The notes under the pieces were generated by a model. That model had not been told where the DNA came from. It did not search any database and worked only from the letters and a program-made list of their open reading frames with translations. The position numbers were made by a program, and so were the translations under genes. Source: Rhodospirillales bacterium (GTDB taxonomy: Bacteria > Pseudomonadota > Alphaproteobacteria > ATCC43930 > CGMCC-115725). Taken from it: 54,674 bases of DNA. Where the stretch lies: the NCBI GenBank assembly GCA_027315365.1, contig DAHUYF010000178.1:1-54674 (forward strand), in the 5' to 3' direction. Each line of letters begins with the position of its first letter. The first letter of the stretch is position 1. Positions 17,380 through 24,339 of the stretch are shown here, in pieces.

Positions 17380-17745
17380 ATGGCCAACGGTTCGCCCCTG
17401 ACGTCGATGCTGCGCGGCCTGCGCCGGCGCTGCCCGCATTGCGGCGAGGGCGCGCTCTATCGCCGCTACCTGAAGCCGGTGGCGCGATGCGAGCGCTGCG
17501 GCGAGGCCTTCGACCAGATCCGCGCCGACGACTTCCCTCCCTATCTTACCATCCTCATCGTCGGCCATCTGGTCGTGCCGCTGATCCTCGTTGCCGAGCG
17601 CGTGGGTCTCTCGACCGTGGCGCAGGTGGCACTCTGGGTCCCCGTGACGCTGCTTCTCGTCCTGCTGCTGCTGCCGCGCTTCAAGGGCGCAGTCATCGGT
17701 CTGATGTGGTCGCTCAACATGGGCGCCGCCAAACCGCAGCTCTGA
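17380..17745 (+). CDS. DUF983 membrane protein with zinc-ribbon-like start
   Basis: A 121-residue protein. Two CxxC pairs, CPHCGEGALYRRYL and CERCGEAFD, form a probable zinc site at residues 20-45. Two transmembrane helices follow (YLTILIVGHLVVPLILVAE and ALWVPVTLLLVLLLLPRF). RGLRRRCPHCG and DDFPPYLTILIVGH are DUF983 signatures. In alphaproteobacteria this family often lies near cytochrome oxidase assembly or cell-wall genes; its role is unknown. Two adjacent ATG codons exist; the second (17380) has better spacing from GGAG. Confidence 0.85.
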   Translation: MANGSPLTSMLRGLRRRCPHCGEGALYRRYLKPVARCERCGEAFDQIRADDFPPYLTILIVGHLVVPLILVAERVGLSTVAQVALWVPVTLLLVLLLLPRFKGAVIGLMWSLNMGAAKPQL

Positions 17746-17794
17746 GGCATCAAGGCACCTAACCCGGCCCTCCCCGGCCTGTCCCTCCCCGGCC

Positions 17795-17823
17795 TTGCCC
17801 CGCCTCTCGCCCCGGCGTAGATT
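17795..17823 (+). promoter_or_regulatory. Promoter of the aromatic-CoA catabolic operon
   Basis: TTGCCC (17795-17800), a 17-base spacer and TAGATT (17818-17823) form a plausible sigma-70 promoter for the SDR-marR-OYE-ligase genes. The palindrome at 17823-17840 begins at the last base of the -10 box, so a bound repressor would block it. Confidence 0.45.
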
Positions 17824-17840
17824 ATTTTAGGTCTAAAATA
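17823..17840. promoter_or_regulatory. Candidate MarR operator palindrome
   Basis: TATTTTAG-GT-CTAAAATA is a perfect 8-2-8 inverted repeat in an otherwise very GC-rich region. It lies 21 bases before the SDR start codon and overlaps the presumed promoter. The second gene of the operon encodes a MarR repressor, and AT-rich palindromes of this size are typical MarR sites. Autoregulation with release by an aromatic-CoA or aromatic acid is the likely logic. Confidence 0.7.
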
Positions 17841-17861
17841 TCTCGCGCGAGGACGTCCGGC

Positions 17862-18647
17862 ATGGCTGCGGATCCGGCAAGACCGCTTCTCGGACGGCAT
17901 GCCGTCGTCACCGGCGGCGGCGGCGGCATCGGCGCCGCGGCGGCCCTGGAGCTGGCGCGGCTCGGCGCCCGGCTGAGCCTGCTAGGCCGCCGGCCGGAGC
18001 CGCTCGCCGCACAGAGCCGCGCCATCGCCGACAGCACCGGCAGCGAGGTGGCGACCCTGAGCCTCGACGTTACCGATGCGGGGGCGGTGCCGGCGGCCTT
18101 CGCCCGGCTCGGCGCCGTCGACATCCTCGTCAACAATGCCGGCGCTGCCGAGAGCGCACCGTTTCTCAAGACCGGGCTCGATCTGCTCGAGCGCATGCTC
18201 GCGGTCAACCTGAAGGCCGCCTTCCTGTGCAGCCAGGCGGTGCTGCCCGGCATGCTTGCTTCCGGCCAGGGCAGGATCGTCAACATCGCCTCGACCGCGG
18301 GCCTCATCCCCTACGCCTATGTCAGCGCCTATGTCGCGGCCAAGCACGCGCTGGTCGGGCTGACCCGCGCGCTGGCGCTGGAGACCGCGAAGAGCGGCAT
18401 CACCGTCAACGCCGTCTGCCCCGGCTTCACCGACACCGACCTCGTCGCCCGCGCCGTCGCGACGATTACCGCCAAGACCGGGCGCTCGGCCGAAGCGGCG
18501 CGCGGCGAACTCGCCAAGACCAACCCGATGGGGCGCCTCGTCAGCCCGCAGGAAGTGGCCGGCGCGATCGCCTTCCTCTGCCTGCCGGGCAGCGGCGCGG
18601 TGACCGGACAGGCGATCGTCGTCGCCGGCGGCGAGGTGATGGGGTGA
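17862..18647 (+). CDS. SDR-family NAD(P)-dependent dehydrogenase
   Basis: A 261-residue classical short-chain dehydrogenase. The cofactor loop TGGGGGIGAAAALELARLG, NNAG near residue 91 and the catalytic set Ser144, Tyr157 and Lys161 (IAST, YVSAYVAAK) are present, and VNAVCPGFTDTDLV follows. It resembles 3-hydroxyacyl-CoA/3-oxoacyl reductases. As the first gene of an operon with an aromatic-CoA ligase and ring-modifying flavoproteins, it most likely oxidises a hydroxyacyl-CoA intermediate of the ring-derived chain. GAGGACG precedes the ATG. The next gene starts with GTG overlapping its stop (GTGA). Confidence 0.85.
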   Translation: MAADPARPLLGRHAVVTGGGGGIGAAAALELARLGARLSLLGRRPEPLAAQSRAIADSTGSEVATLSLDVTDAGAVPAAFARLGAVDILVNNAGAAESAPFLKTGLDLLERMLAVNLKAAFLCSQAVLPGMLASGQGRIVNIASTAGLIPYAYVSAYVAAKHALVGLTRALALETAKSGITVNAVCPGFTDTDLVARAVATITAKTGRSAEAARGELAKTNPMGRLVSPQEVAGAIAFLCLPGSGAVTGQAIVVAGGEVMG

Positions 18648-19147
18648 GCGAGCTGCGGCTGCAGGGGACGGCCTCCGATCGGGAATCGGCGCTGGTAAGC
18701 GACGACAAGCTCGAGTTGAAGCTCTGGCTGCGCCTCCTCACCTGCAGCAACCTCATCGAGGGCGAGGTGCGCGCGCGGCTGCGCGAGACCTTCGCCACCA
18801 CCCTGCCCCGCTTCGACCTCCTGGCGCAGATCGATCGCGCGCCGGACGGATTGACCATGGGCGAGCTGTCCTCGCGGCTGATGGTGAGCAACGGCAACGT
18901 CACCGGCCTCACCGACGCGCTGGAGCGCGAGGGCCTGGTCTCGCGCCTGCCCGAGCCGGAGGATCGGCGCAGCCTGCGCATCCGCCTCACCCCTTCCGGC
19001 AAGCGCGCCTTCGACGCCATGACCCCCACCCACGAGCAGTGGATCGATCAGATGATGGCCGGCCTCACCCGCGCCGAGATGGCGCATCTGCTGGAACTGC
19101 TGGGCCGGCTCAAGCAATCGGCGCAACGCGCCGGCGCCGCGTCATGA
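18644..19147 (+). CDS. MarR-family transcriptional regulator
   Basis: A 167-residue winged-helix regulator: SNLIEGEVRARLRETFATTL dimer helix, FDLLAQIDRAPDGLTMGELS, recognition helix with VSNGNVTGLTDALEREGLV, then the wing EPEDRRSLRIRLTPSGK and a C-terminal dimerisation helix. MarR proteins usually repress until an aromatic compound or its CoA ester binds. The gene overlaps the SDR stop (GTG at 18644) and is followed by the OYE gene, so it sits inside the operon it probably controls through the palindrome at 17823-17840. Confidence 0.88.
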   Translation: MSELRLQGTASDRESALVSDDKLELKLWLRLLTCSNLIEGEVRARLRETFATTLPRFDLLAQIDRAPDGLTMGELSSRLMVSNGNVTGLTDALEREGLVSRLPEPEDRRSLRIRLTPSGKRAFDAMTPTHEQWIDQMMAGLTRAEMAHLLELLGRLKQSAQRAGAAS

Positions 19148-19175
19148 AGGCCGCCGAGCTGGGGAATGAGCCAGC

Positions 19176-20648
19176 GTGACCGCCGCGATGAAGCTCCTGT
19201 CGCCGCTCCGCATCAACGGCATGACGCTGCCCAACCGGGCGGTGGTGCCGGCGATGGTGACGCGGCTCTCCGGCGAGGACGGCTATGTCAACGCGGCGGT
19301 GATCGAGCGCTACCTGCGCTACGCCGAGGGCCGGGTCGGTCTCATCGTGGTCGAAGCGACCGCCATCCACGGCAACAAATCGGGGCCGCTGCTGCGGCTT
19401 TCCGATGCCAGCTTCGTCCCCGGCCATCGCGAGCTGGCGCGGCGCGTGCACGACGCCTCCGACTCCAAGATCGTGCCGCAGATCATTCATTTCCTGAAGG
19501 TCGCGCGCTCCGGCTGGCGGCAGCGGATCGACAGCCTGTCGAGCGCCGATATCGACCTCATCGTCGACCAGTTCGCCGCCGCCGCGGCGCGCGCGCGCGA
19601 GGCCGGCTATGACGGCGTCGAACTGCATTCGGCGCATGCCTATACGCTCTCCTCCTTCCTGTCGCGCCACAACCCGCGCCGCGATGCCTATGACGGGCGC
19701 ACGCTGGAAGGACGCTTGCGCCTGTTCGGCCGCGTCATGGCGGCGGTCCGCCGGCGCGTCGGTGCGGATTTCCCGGTCGGCGTGCGCTTCCTCGCCGAGG
19801 AGGCGATCAAGGACGGCTACGCGCTGCCCGATGCCGAGCGTATCGCACTGCGCATGGCGCAGCTCGGCGTCGACTACATCTCGCTGTCGGTCGGCGGCAA
19901 GTTCGAGGACGCCATCCACAAGCCGGGCCAGCCGCTCTACCCCTATACCGGCTATTCCGGCGACCGCTGCATGCCCGGCGACTGGTATCCGGCGCTGCCG
20001 CATGCCGAGCACGCCGCGGCGGTGAAGCGCTACATCAACGGCAAGGGCTATCAGGTGCCGGTGATCTCGGTCGGCAAGATCAGCGATCCCGCGGATGCAG
20101 AGCGGCTTCTCGCCGAAGGCAAGGCCGATCTGATCGGCATGGCGCGCCAATTGCTGTCCGATCCCGATTGGGTGCGCAAGCTCGCCGAGGGTCGCAGCGA
20201 CGCGATCATCCGCTGCATCTACTGCAATGTCTGCAAGCAGCTCGACGAGAACTTCAAGCTCGTCACCTGCTTTCTCTGGCCCAAGGGGACGGTCCAGGCG
20301 CCGCGCGAGGACGCATCGGGCGCCGGCCCCGACTGGGATGCCGACGGCGCCGGGCTCGCCGGCGAGATCCGCGACGGCCGGGTGCGGCTCACCTGGTGCA
20401 AGCCCAGGGGCGAAATCGCCGGCTACGACATCCACCGCGCCGAGGAGGACGGCGAAGCGCTGGTCGTCGAAGCGGTAAAGAGCACGAAATTCACCGACCG
20501 GCTGGCCTTGGGCGGGCTGCGCTACAGTTACTACGTGCGCGCCTACGACAGCTCGGGCCGCCATAGCCCGCCTTCCAACCGCGTCACTATCGACATGCCC
20601 CTTCCCGATCTTTCGGCCATCGCGCCGGCGGAGTCCTCCCATGCTTGA
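19176..20648 (+). CDS. Old-yellow-enzyme-type NADH:flavin oxidoreductase with Fe-S cysteines and C-terminal FN3 domain
   Basis: A 490-residue protein in two parts. Residues 1-345 are an FMN-binding TIM barrel of the old yellow enzyme type: PLRINGMTLPNRAVVPAM, then VELHSAHAYTLSSFLS with the substrate-binding HxxH, and VPVISVGKI / ADLIGMARQLLSDP at the FMN phosphate. Next comes CIYCNVC and a fourth Cys 12 residues on (C-x2-C-x2-C-x11-C, from about residue 347), much like the 4Fe-4S motif of 2,4-dienoyl-CoA reductase. Residues 395-480 do not form the flavin/NAD domain of that enzyme but a fibronectin type III sheet (VRLTWCKP, GYDIHRA, YYVRAYDSSG). Its partner genes suggest reduction of an aromatic or dearomatised CoA thioester. 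The start is GTG; an ATG lies four codons inside. Its stop overlaps the ligase start by eight bases. Confidence 0.85.
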   Translation: MTAAMKLLSPLRINGMTLPNRAVVPAMVTRLSGEDGYVNAAVIERYLRYAEGRVGLIVVEATAIHGNKSGPLLRLSDASFVPGHRELARRVHDASDSKIVPQIIHFLKVARSGWRQRIDSLSSADIDLIVDQFAAAAARAREAGYDGVELHSAHAYTLSSFLSRHNPRRDAYDGRTLEGRLRLFGRVMAAVRRRVGADFPVGVRFLAEEAIKDGYALPDAERIALRMAQLGVDYISLSVGGKFEDAIHKPGQPLYPYTGYSGDRCMPGDWYPALPHAEHAAAVKRYINGKGYQVPVISVGKISDPADAERLLAEGKADLIGMARQLLSDPDWVRKLAEGRSDAIIRCIYCNVCKQLDENFKLVTCFLWPKGTVQAPREDASGAGPDWDADGAGLAGEIRDGRVRLTWCKPRGEIAGYDIHRAEEDGEALVVEAVKSTKFTDRLALGGLRYSYYVRAYDSSGRHSPPSNRVTIDMPLPDLSAIAPAESSHA

Positions 20649-22347
20649 TCCCAGCGCCCATATCGACAGCTTCTGCCGCGACCATCTGCCGCCGCGCGAG
20701 GAGTGGCCGGTCTTCGACCATGGCGGGCTTCCCGAGCTCGACTATCCCAAGCGCCTCAACGCCGCCGTCGAGCTGCTCGACCGCATGGTCGAGAAGGGCT
20801 TCGGCGGACGGCCTTGCCTGCGGCGCGAAGGCGTCGAATGGAAGTCGGTCATCGATCCCGACAGCCATCAGCCCGCGGCCCAGCCGGTCGCTACCATCGA
20901 GATCTGGACCTATGCCGACCTGCTGGAGCGCGCCAACCGCATCGCCAACCTGCTGGTGAACGAGCTGGGATTGGTGCCGGGCGAGCGCGTGCTGCTGCGC
21001 GACGCCAACACGCCGATGATGGCGGCGTGCTGGTTCGCCGTGCTCAAGGCGGGCGGCGTCGCGGTCGCCACCATGCCGTTGCTGCGCGCGCGCGAGCTTG
21101 CCTACATCATCGACAAGGCCAGGGTGAAATACGCGCTGTGCGCCGAGGATCTGGCATCCGAGCTCGACGCGGCGCGCCAGCACACGCCGGTGCTGGAGAA
21201 GCGCGTGCTGTTCCGCAGTGAACGGCCCGAGGGGCTCGAGGCGCGCATGGCAGCACAGCCGGCGAGCTTCGCCAACATCCTCACCTCGCATGACGATGTG
21301 GCACTCATCGCCTTCACCTCCGGCACCACCGGCGCCGCCAAGGGCACGATGCATTTCCATCGCGACGTCCTGGCGATCTGCGACTGCTTCCCGCGCTACG
21401 TGCTGAAGCCCGGGCCCGACGACATCTTCTGCGGCAGCCCCCCCTTGGCCTTCACCTTTGGCCTCGGCGGCATGCTGCTCTTCCCGATGCGGGTGGGCGC
21501 CTCGACCCTGCTGATGCCCAAGGTGACCGCCGAAGGGCTGCTGCAGGCGATCCAGCGCCATCGCTGCACCATCTGCTTCACCGCGCCGACCCTCTATCGC
21601 GCGATGGCGGATCTCGCGCGCAACTTCGATCTCTCGTCGCTGAAGAAATGCGTCTCGGCCGGCGAGACCCTGCCGCTGCCGATCTTCGAGACGTGGCAGC
21701 GCGCCACCGGCATCAAGATCATCGACGGCATCGGCTCGACAGAGATCCTGCACATCTTCATCTCCGCCGCCGGCGACGACATCCGCCCCGGCGCCACCGG
21801 CAAGCCGATACCCGGATACCAGGCGATGGTAGTGGACGAGACCGGCCGGCCGCTGCCGCCCGACAGCGTCGGCCGCCTCGCCGTGCGCGGACCGACCGGC
21901 TGCCGCTATCTCGACATGCCGGAGCAGCAGAAGAAATACGTGCAGCACGGCTGGAACCTCACCGGCGACGCCTACCGCATGGATCGCGACGGCTATTTCT
22001 GGTACCAGGCACGCACCGACGACATGATCATCAGCGCCGGCTACAACATCTCCGGCCCCGAGGTCGAGGCGGTGCTGCTCGACCATCCCAAGGTGCTGGA
22101 ATGCGCCGTGGTCGGCAGCCCCGACCCTGAGCGTGGCGAGGTGGTCAAGGCCTTCGTCGTGCTGCGCCCGGGTATCGGCACCGACGAGGCGACGCGGAGC
22201 GAGCTGCAGGACTACGTCAAGGCCGAGATCGCGCCCTACAAATACCCCCGCGCGGTCGAGTTCGTGACCTCGCTGCCGCGCACCGAGACCGGCAAGATCC
22301 AGCGCTTCCGCCTGCGCGAGGAAGAGCGGCGGAAGCCGGCAGGCTGA
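20641..22347 (+). CDS. Aromatic acid-CoA ligase, benzoate/2-aminobenzoate-CoA ligase type
   Basis: A 568-residue AMP-forming ligase of the benzoate-CoA ligase family. Motifs seen: FTSGTTGAAKGTMHFHRDVL (phosphate loop), FCGSPPLAFTFGLGG, IDGIGSTEILHIFIS, LTGDAYRMDRDGYFWYQART, and the C-terminal lysine in ETGKIQRF. The N-terminus (AHIDSFCRDHLPPREEWPVF) and the overall pattern fit proteins annotated 2-aminobenzoate-CoA ligase better than plain benzoate-CoA ligase; this is from memory of the family, not a search. It would activate an aromatic acid with ATP and CoA, the first step of the pathway encoded here. The ATG lies inside the last codons of the OYE gene, so the two are translationally coupled. 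Confidence 0.85.
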   Translation: MLDPSAHIDSFCRDHLPPREEWPVFDHGGLPELDYPKRLNAAVELLDRMVEKGFGGRPCLRREGVEWKSVIDPDSHQPAAQPVATIEIWTYADLLERANRIANLLVNELGLVPGERVLLRDANTPMMAACWFAVLKAGGVAVATMPLLRARELAYIIDKARVKYALCAEDLASELDAARQHTPVLEKRVLFRSERPEGLEARMAAQPASFANILTSHDDVALIAFTSGTTGAAKGTMHFHRDVLAICDCFPRYVLKPGPDDIFCGSPPLAFTFGLGGMLLFPMRVGASTLLMPKVTAEGLLQAIQRHRCTICFTAPTLYRAMADLARNFDLSSLKKCVSAGETLPLPIFETWQRATGIKIIDGIGSTEILHIFISAAGDDIRPGATGKPIPGYQAMVVDETGRPLPPDSVGRLAVRGPTGCRYLDMPEQQKKYVQHGWNLTGDAYRMDRDGYFWYQARTDDMIISAGYNISGPEVEAVLLDHPKVLECAVVGSPDPERGEVVKAFVVLRPGIGTDEATRSELQDYVKAEIAPYKYPRAVEFVTSLPRTETGKIQRFRLREEERRKPAG

Positions 22348-22408
22348 TCGCCTCTTGCGCGGCTGAGACCGCGCCTCCACCATGGTATTGGAAGAACCGG
22401 AGATCGTC

Positions 22409-22487
22409 GCACCCCACCTCACCCCGGCTCTCTCCGCCCCTAAGCGGAGAGGGAGGGACCCGCGTAGCAGGAGGGTGAGGCGGGGCG
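22409..22487. repeat. Palindromic intergenic element inside the operon
   Basis: A large hairpin with an inner stem CTCTCCGC / GCGGAGAG and outer arms ending CCTCACC / GGTGAGG lies between the ligase and the monooxygenase. It looks like a REP-type element of alphaproteobacterial intergenic regions. It may protect or attenuate the transcript, separating the ligase block from the monooxygenase block. Confidence 0.6.
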
Positions 22488-22513
22488 ATTGACGCGACGG
22501 GCAAGAGGGAGTG

Positions 22514-24136
22514 ATGACGCAAGGGGGCTCGGCGACGGGAGGCGGCTATGCGCTGCCGGTCTTTCCCTATCGCCGGCCGGCGGAGCTGGCAGGCGAAACC
22601 AGGCGCCACAAGGTCGCGGTGGTGGGCGGCGGCCTCGCCGGCCTGACCGCGGCGTGTGACCTTGCCAGCCGCGGCATCCCGGTCGTGCTGCTCGACGAGG
22701 ATGACACGGTGGGGGTGCGCGGCGCCTCGAGCCGCGGCATCGTCTATGCGCAAAAGACGCTCGAGATCTTCGACCGCCTCGGGATATATCGCCGGGTCGC
22801 GGAAAAGGGCGTCACCTGGTCGGTCGGACGGGTGCTGGCCGATGACGACCTGCTTTACAGCTTCGACGCGGCGCAAGGCTCGCAATCGCGCCAGCCGCCC
22901 TTCATCAACCTGCAGCAATTCTACATAGAATGGTATCTGGTCGATCGCCTGGCGGAGCTGCCCGAGGCCGAGCTGCGCTGGCGCAACCGGGTCACCGGCA
23001 TCACCCTCCATGACGACCACGCGGCGCTTGCCGTTGAAACACCGGACGGCAGCTACACGCTCGAATCGGAATGGGTGATCGACGCCTCCGGGCTGGCGAG
23101 CCGCGTCCGTCAGGTGCTCGGCGCCCGCATGGCGGCCGAGCTGGGCGAGGACCGCTGGTGCATCAGCGATGTCCGCTTCGAGAAGACGCTACCGGCCGAG
23201 CGCTGGACCTGGGCCAAGGCGGCGTTCAATGATGGCCGCGCCGTCTGGCAGCATCCGATGGCGGATGGCGTCTGGCGGCTCGACTATCAGATGGGCGCCG
23301 ACGCCGATCCGCAAACCATCGCCGATCCCGAGACGGTCCGGGACCGCTTGCGCCGTCATCTCGGCGCGACGCGGGTGGAGATCGTCTGGGTCGGCCCCTA
23401 TGGCTATCGCACCCAGCTCATGGAGAATTTCCGCCACGGCCGCGTCTTCTTCGCCGGCGACGTCGCGCACGTCATGAACCCGTTCGGCGCGCGCGGCGGC
23501 AATAGCGGCGTGCAGGACGCCGAGAACATCGCCTGGAAGCTCGCCGCGGTGCTGACCGGCGCCGCGCCCGAAGCGCTGCTCGACAGCTACGACGAGGAGC
23601 GCCATGCCGCCGGCGCGCACAACATCCGGGTCACCACGCGCACCATCCGCTTTCTGGCGCCGCGCTCGCCCTTCGAGCACCGCCTGCGCGATGCCGTGCT
23701 CGATCTTGCGCGGCGCTATGACTTCGCTCGCGCGCTGGTCAACACCGGCCGGCTCTCGGCGCCCTTCGACTATGCCGGCTCCGCGCTGACGACGAGCGGC
23801 GGCGGGTCGCTGCCCAATCTCCCGCTCGTCCATCCCGACGGCACGCCGGGCGCGCTCAGCGACCTGCTGCGCGGCCCCGGCGCGCGCTTCCTGGTGCTGT
23901 GCTTTCCCGGCAGCGCCGCGCCGGAGCTGCCCGCCGGGCTGGCGCGGTGCTTTGCCTGCGGCGGCGCGGTGGGCGATCTTCCGGTGCTGCGCGGCGACGC
24001 GATCGACCGCCTCGCCGGCGCCGGCGAGGTGCTGGTCGTCCGGCCGGACCAGCATCTGGCGGCGCGGCTGCTGCGGCCGGAAACGACGGCGGTGCGCGCC
24101 GCCATCGACCGGGCCCTCGGCCGGGAGTGCCGATGA
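22514..24136 (+). CDS. FAD-dependent aromatic monooxygenase (PHBH/MhpA superfamily)
   Basis: A 540-residue group A flavoprotein hydroxylase. The FAD-binding VVGGGLAGLTAACDLASRG is at residues 38-56. The DG-type strand (WVIDASGLASRVRQ) and the second FAD motif FFAGDVAHVMNPFGARGGNS follow. From about residue 420 there is a C-terminal thioredoxin-like domain as in MhpA and phenol hydroxylases (FLVLCFPGSAAPELP), without redox cysteines. It would use NAD(P)H and O2 to hydroxylate an aromatic ring. A GTG one codon upstream is an alternative start. Its stop overlaps the next ATG (ATGA). The substrate is not determinable; context suggests a step of the aromatic acid route. Confidence 0.85.
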   Translation: MTQGGSATGGGYALPVFPYRRPAELAGETRRHKVAVVGGGLAGLTAACDLASRGIPVVLLDEDDTVGVRGASSRGIVYAQKTLEIFDRLGIYRRVAEKGVTWSVGRVLADDDLLYSFDAAQGSQSRQPPFINLQQFYIEWYLVDRLAELPEAELRWRNRVTGITLHDDHAALAVETPDGSYTLESEWVIDASGLASRVRQVLGARMAAELGEDRWCISDVRFEKTLPAERWTWAKAAFNDGRAVWQHPMADGVWRLDYQMGADADPQTIADPETVRDRLRRHLGATRVEIVWVGPYGYRTQLMENFRHGRVFFAGDVAHVMNPFGARGGNSGVQDAENIAWKLAAVLTGAAPEALLDSYDEERHAAGAHNIRVTTRTIRFLAPRSPFEHRLRDAVLDLARRYDFARALVNTGRLSAPFDYAGSALTTSGGGSLPNLPLVHPDGTPGALSDLLRGPGARFLVLCFPGSAAPELPAGLARCFACGGAVGDLPVLRGDAIDRLAGAGEVLVVRPDQHLAARLLRPETTAVRAAIDRALGRECR

Positions 24137-24339
24137 TGAGGACCGATCCGAACATTCCCGACGCCGACGGCTTCTATGAAGCGCTGATCGCCGCCCAGGA
24201 GGGGCTGAGCGAGGCGGCGTGCGAGGCCTTCCTGCTGCGCTTCGCCCTGCTGCTCGCCAACCAGGTGGGCGACCAGCAGGTGCTGCTCGAGGCGATTGCG
24301 GCGGCGCGCGCGATGATCGCGGACAAGGCGCATGGCTGA
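24133..24339 (+). CDS. DUF2783 protein
   Basis: A 68-residue helical protein: PNIPDADGFYEALIAAQEGL, then LLRFALLLANQVGDQQVLLE and a final AAARAMI helix. This is the DUF2783 pattern, a family that I know mainly as a neighbour of MhpA-like FAD monooxygenases; it may be a small partner or stabiliser. The usual LNARL-x-LLLANHIGD core is LLRFALLLANQVGD here. The gene overlaps the monooxygenase stop by four bases and the following gene by eight, so its stoichiometry is probably tied to both. Confidence 0.8.
   Translation: MMRTDPNIPDADGFYEALIAAQEGLSEAACEAFLLRFALLLANQVGDQQVLLEAIAAARAMIADKAHG

Noticed and set aside
22514-24136. Naming the monooxygenase as the known 2-aminobenzoyl-CoA monooxygenase/reductase
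   Set aside because: That enzyme is a fusion with an OYE domain and its hydroxylase part belongs to another subgroup. This protein has an MhpA-like thioredoxin-fold C-terminus.
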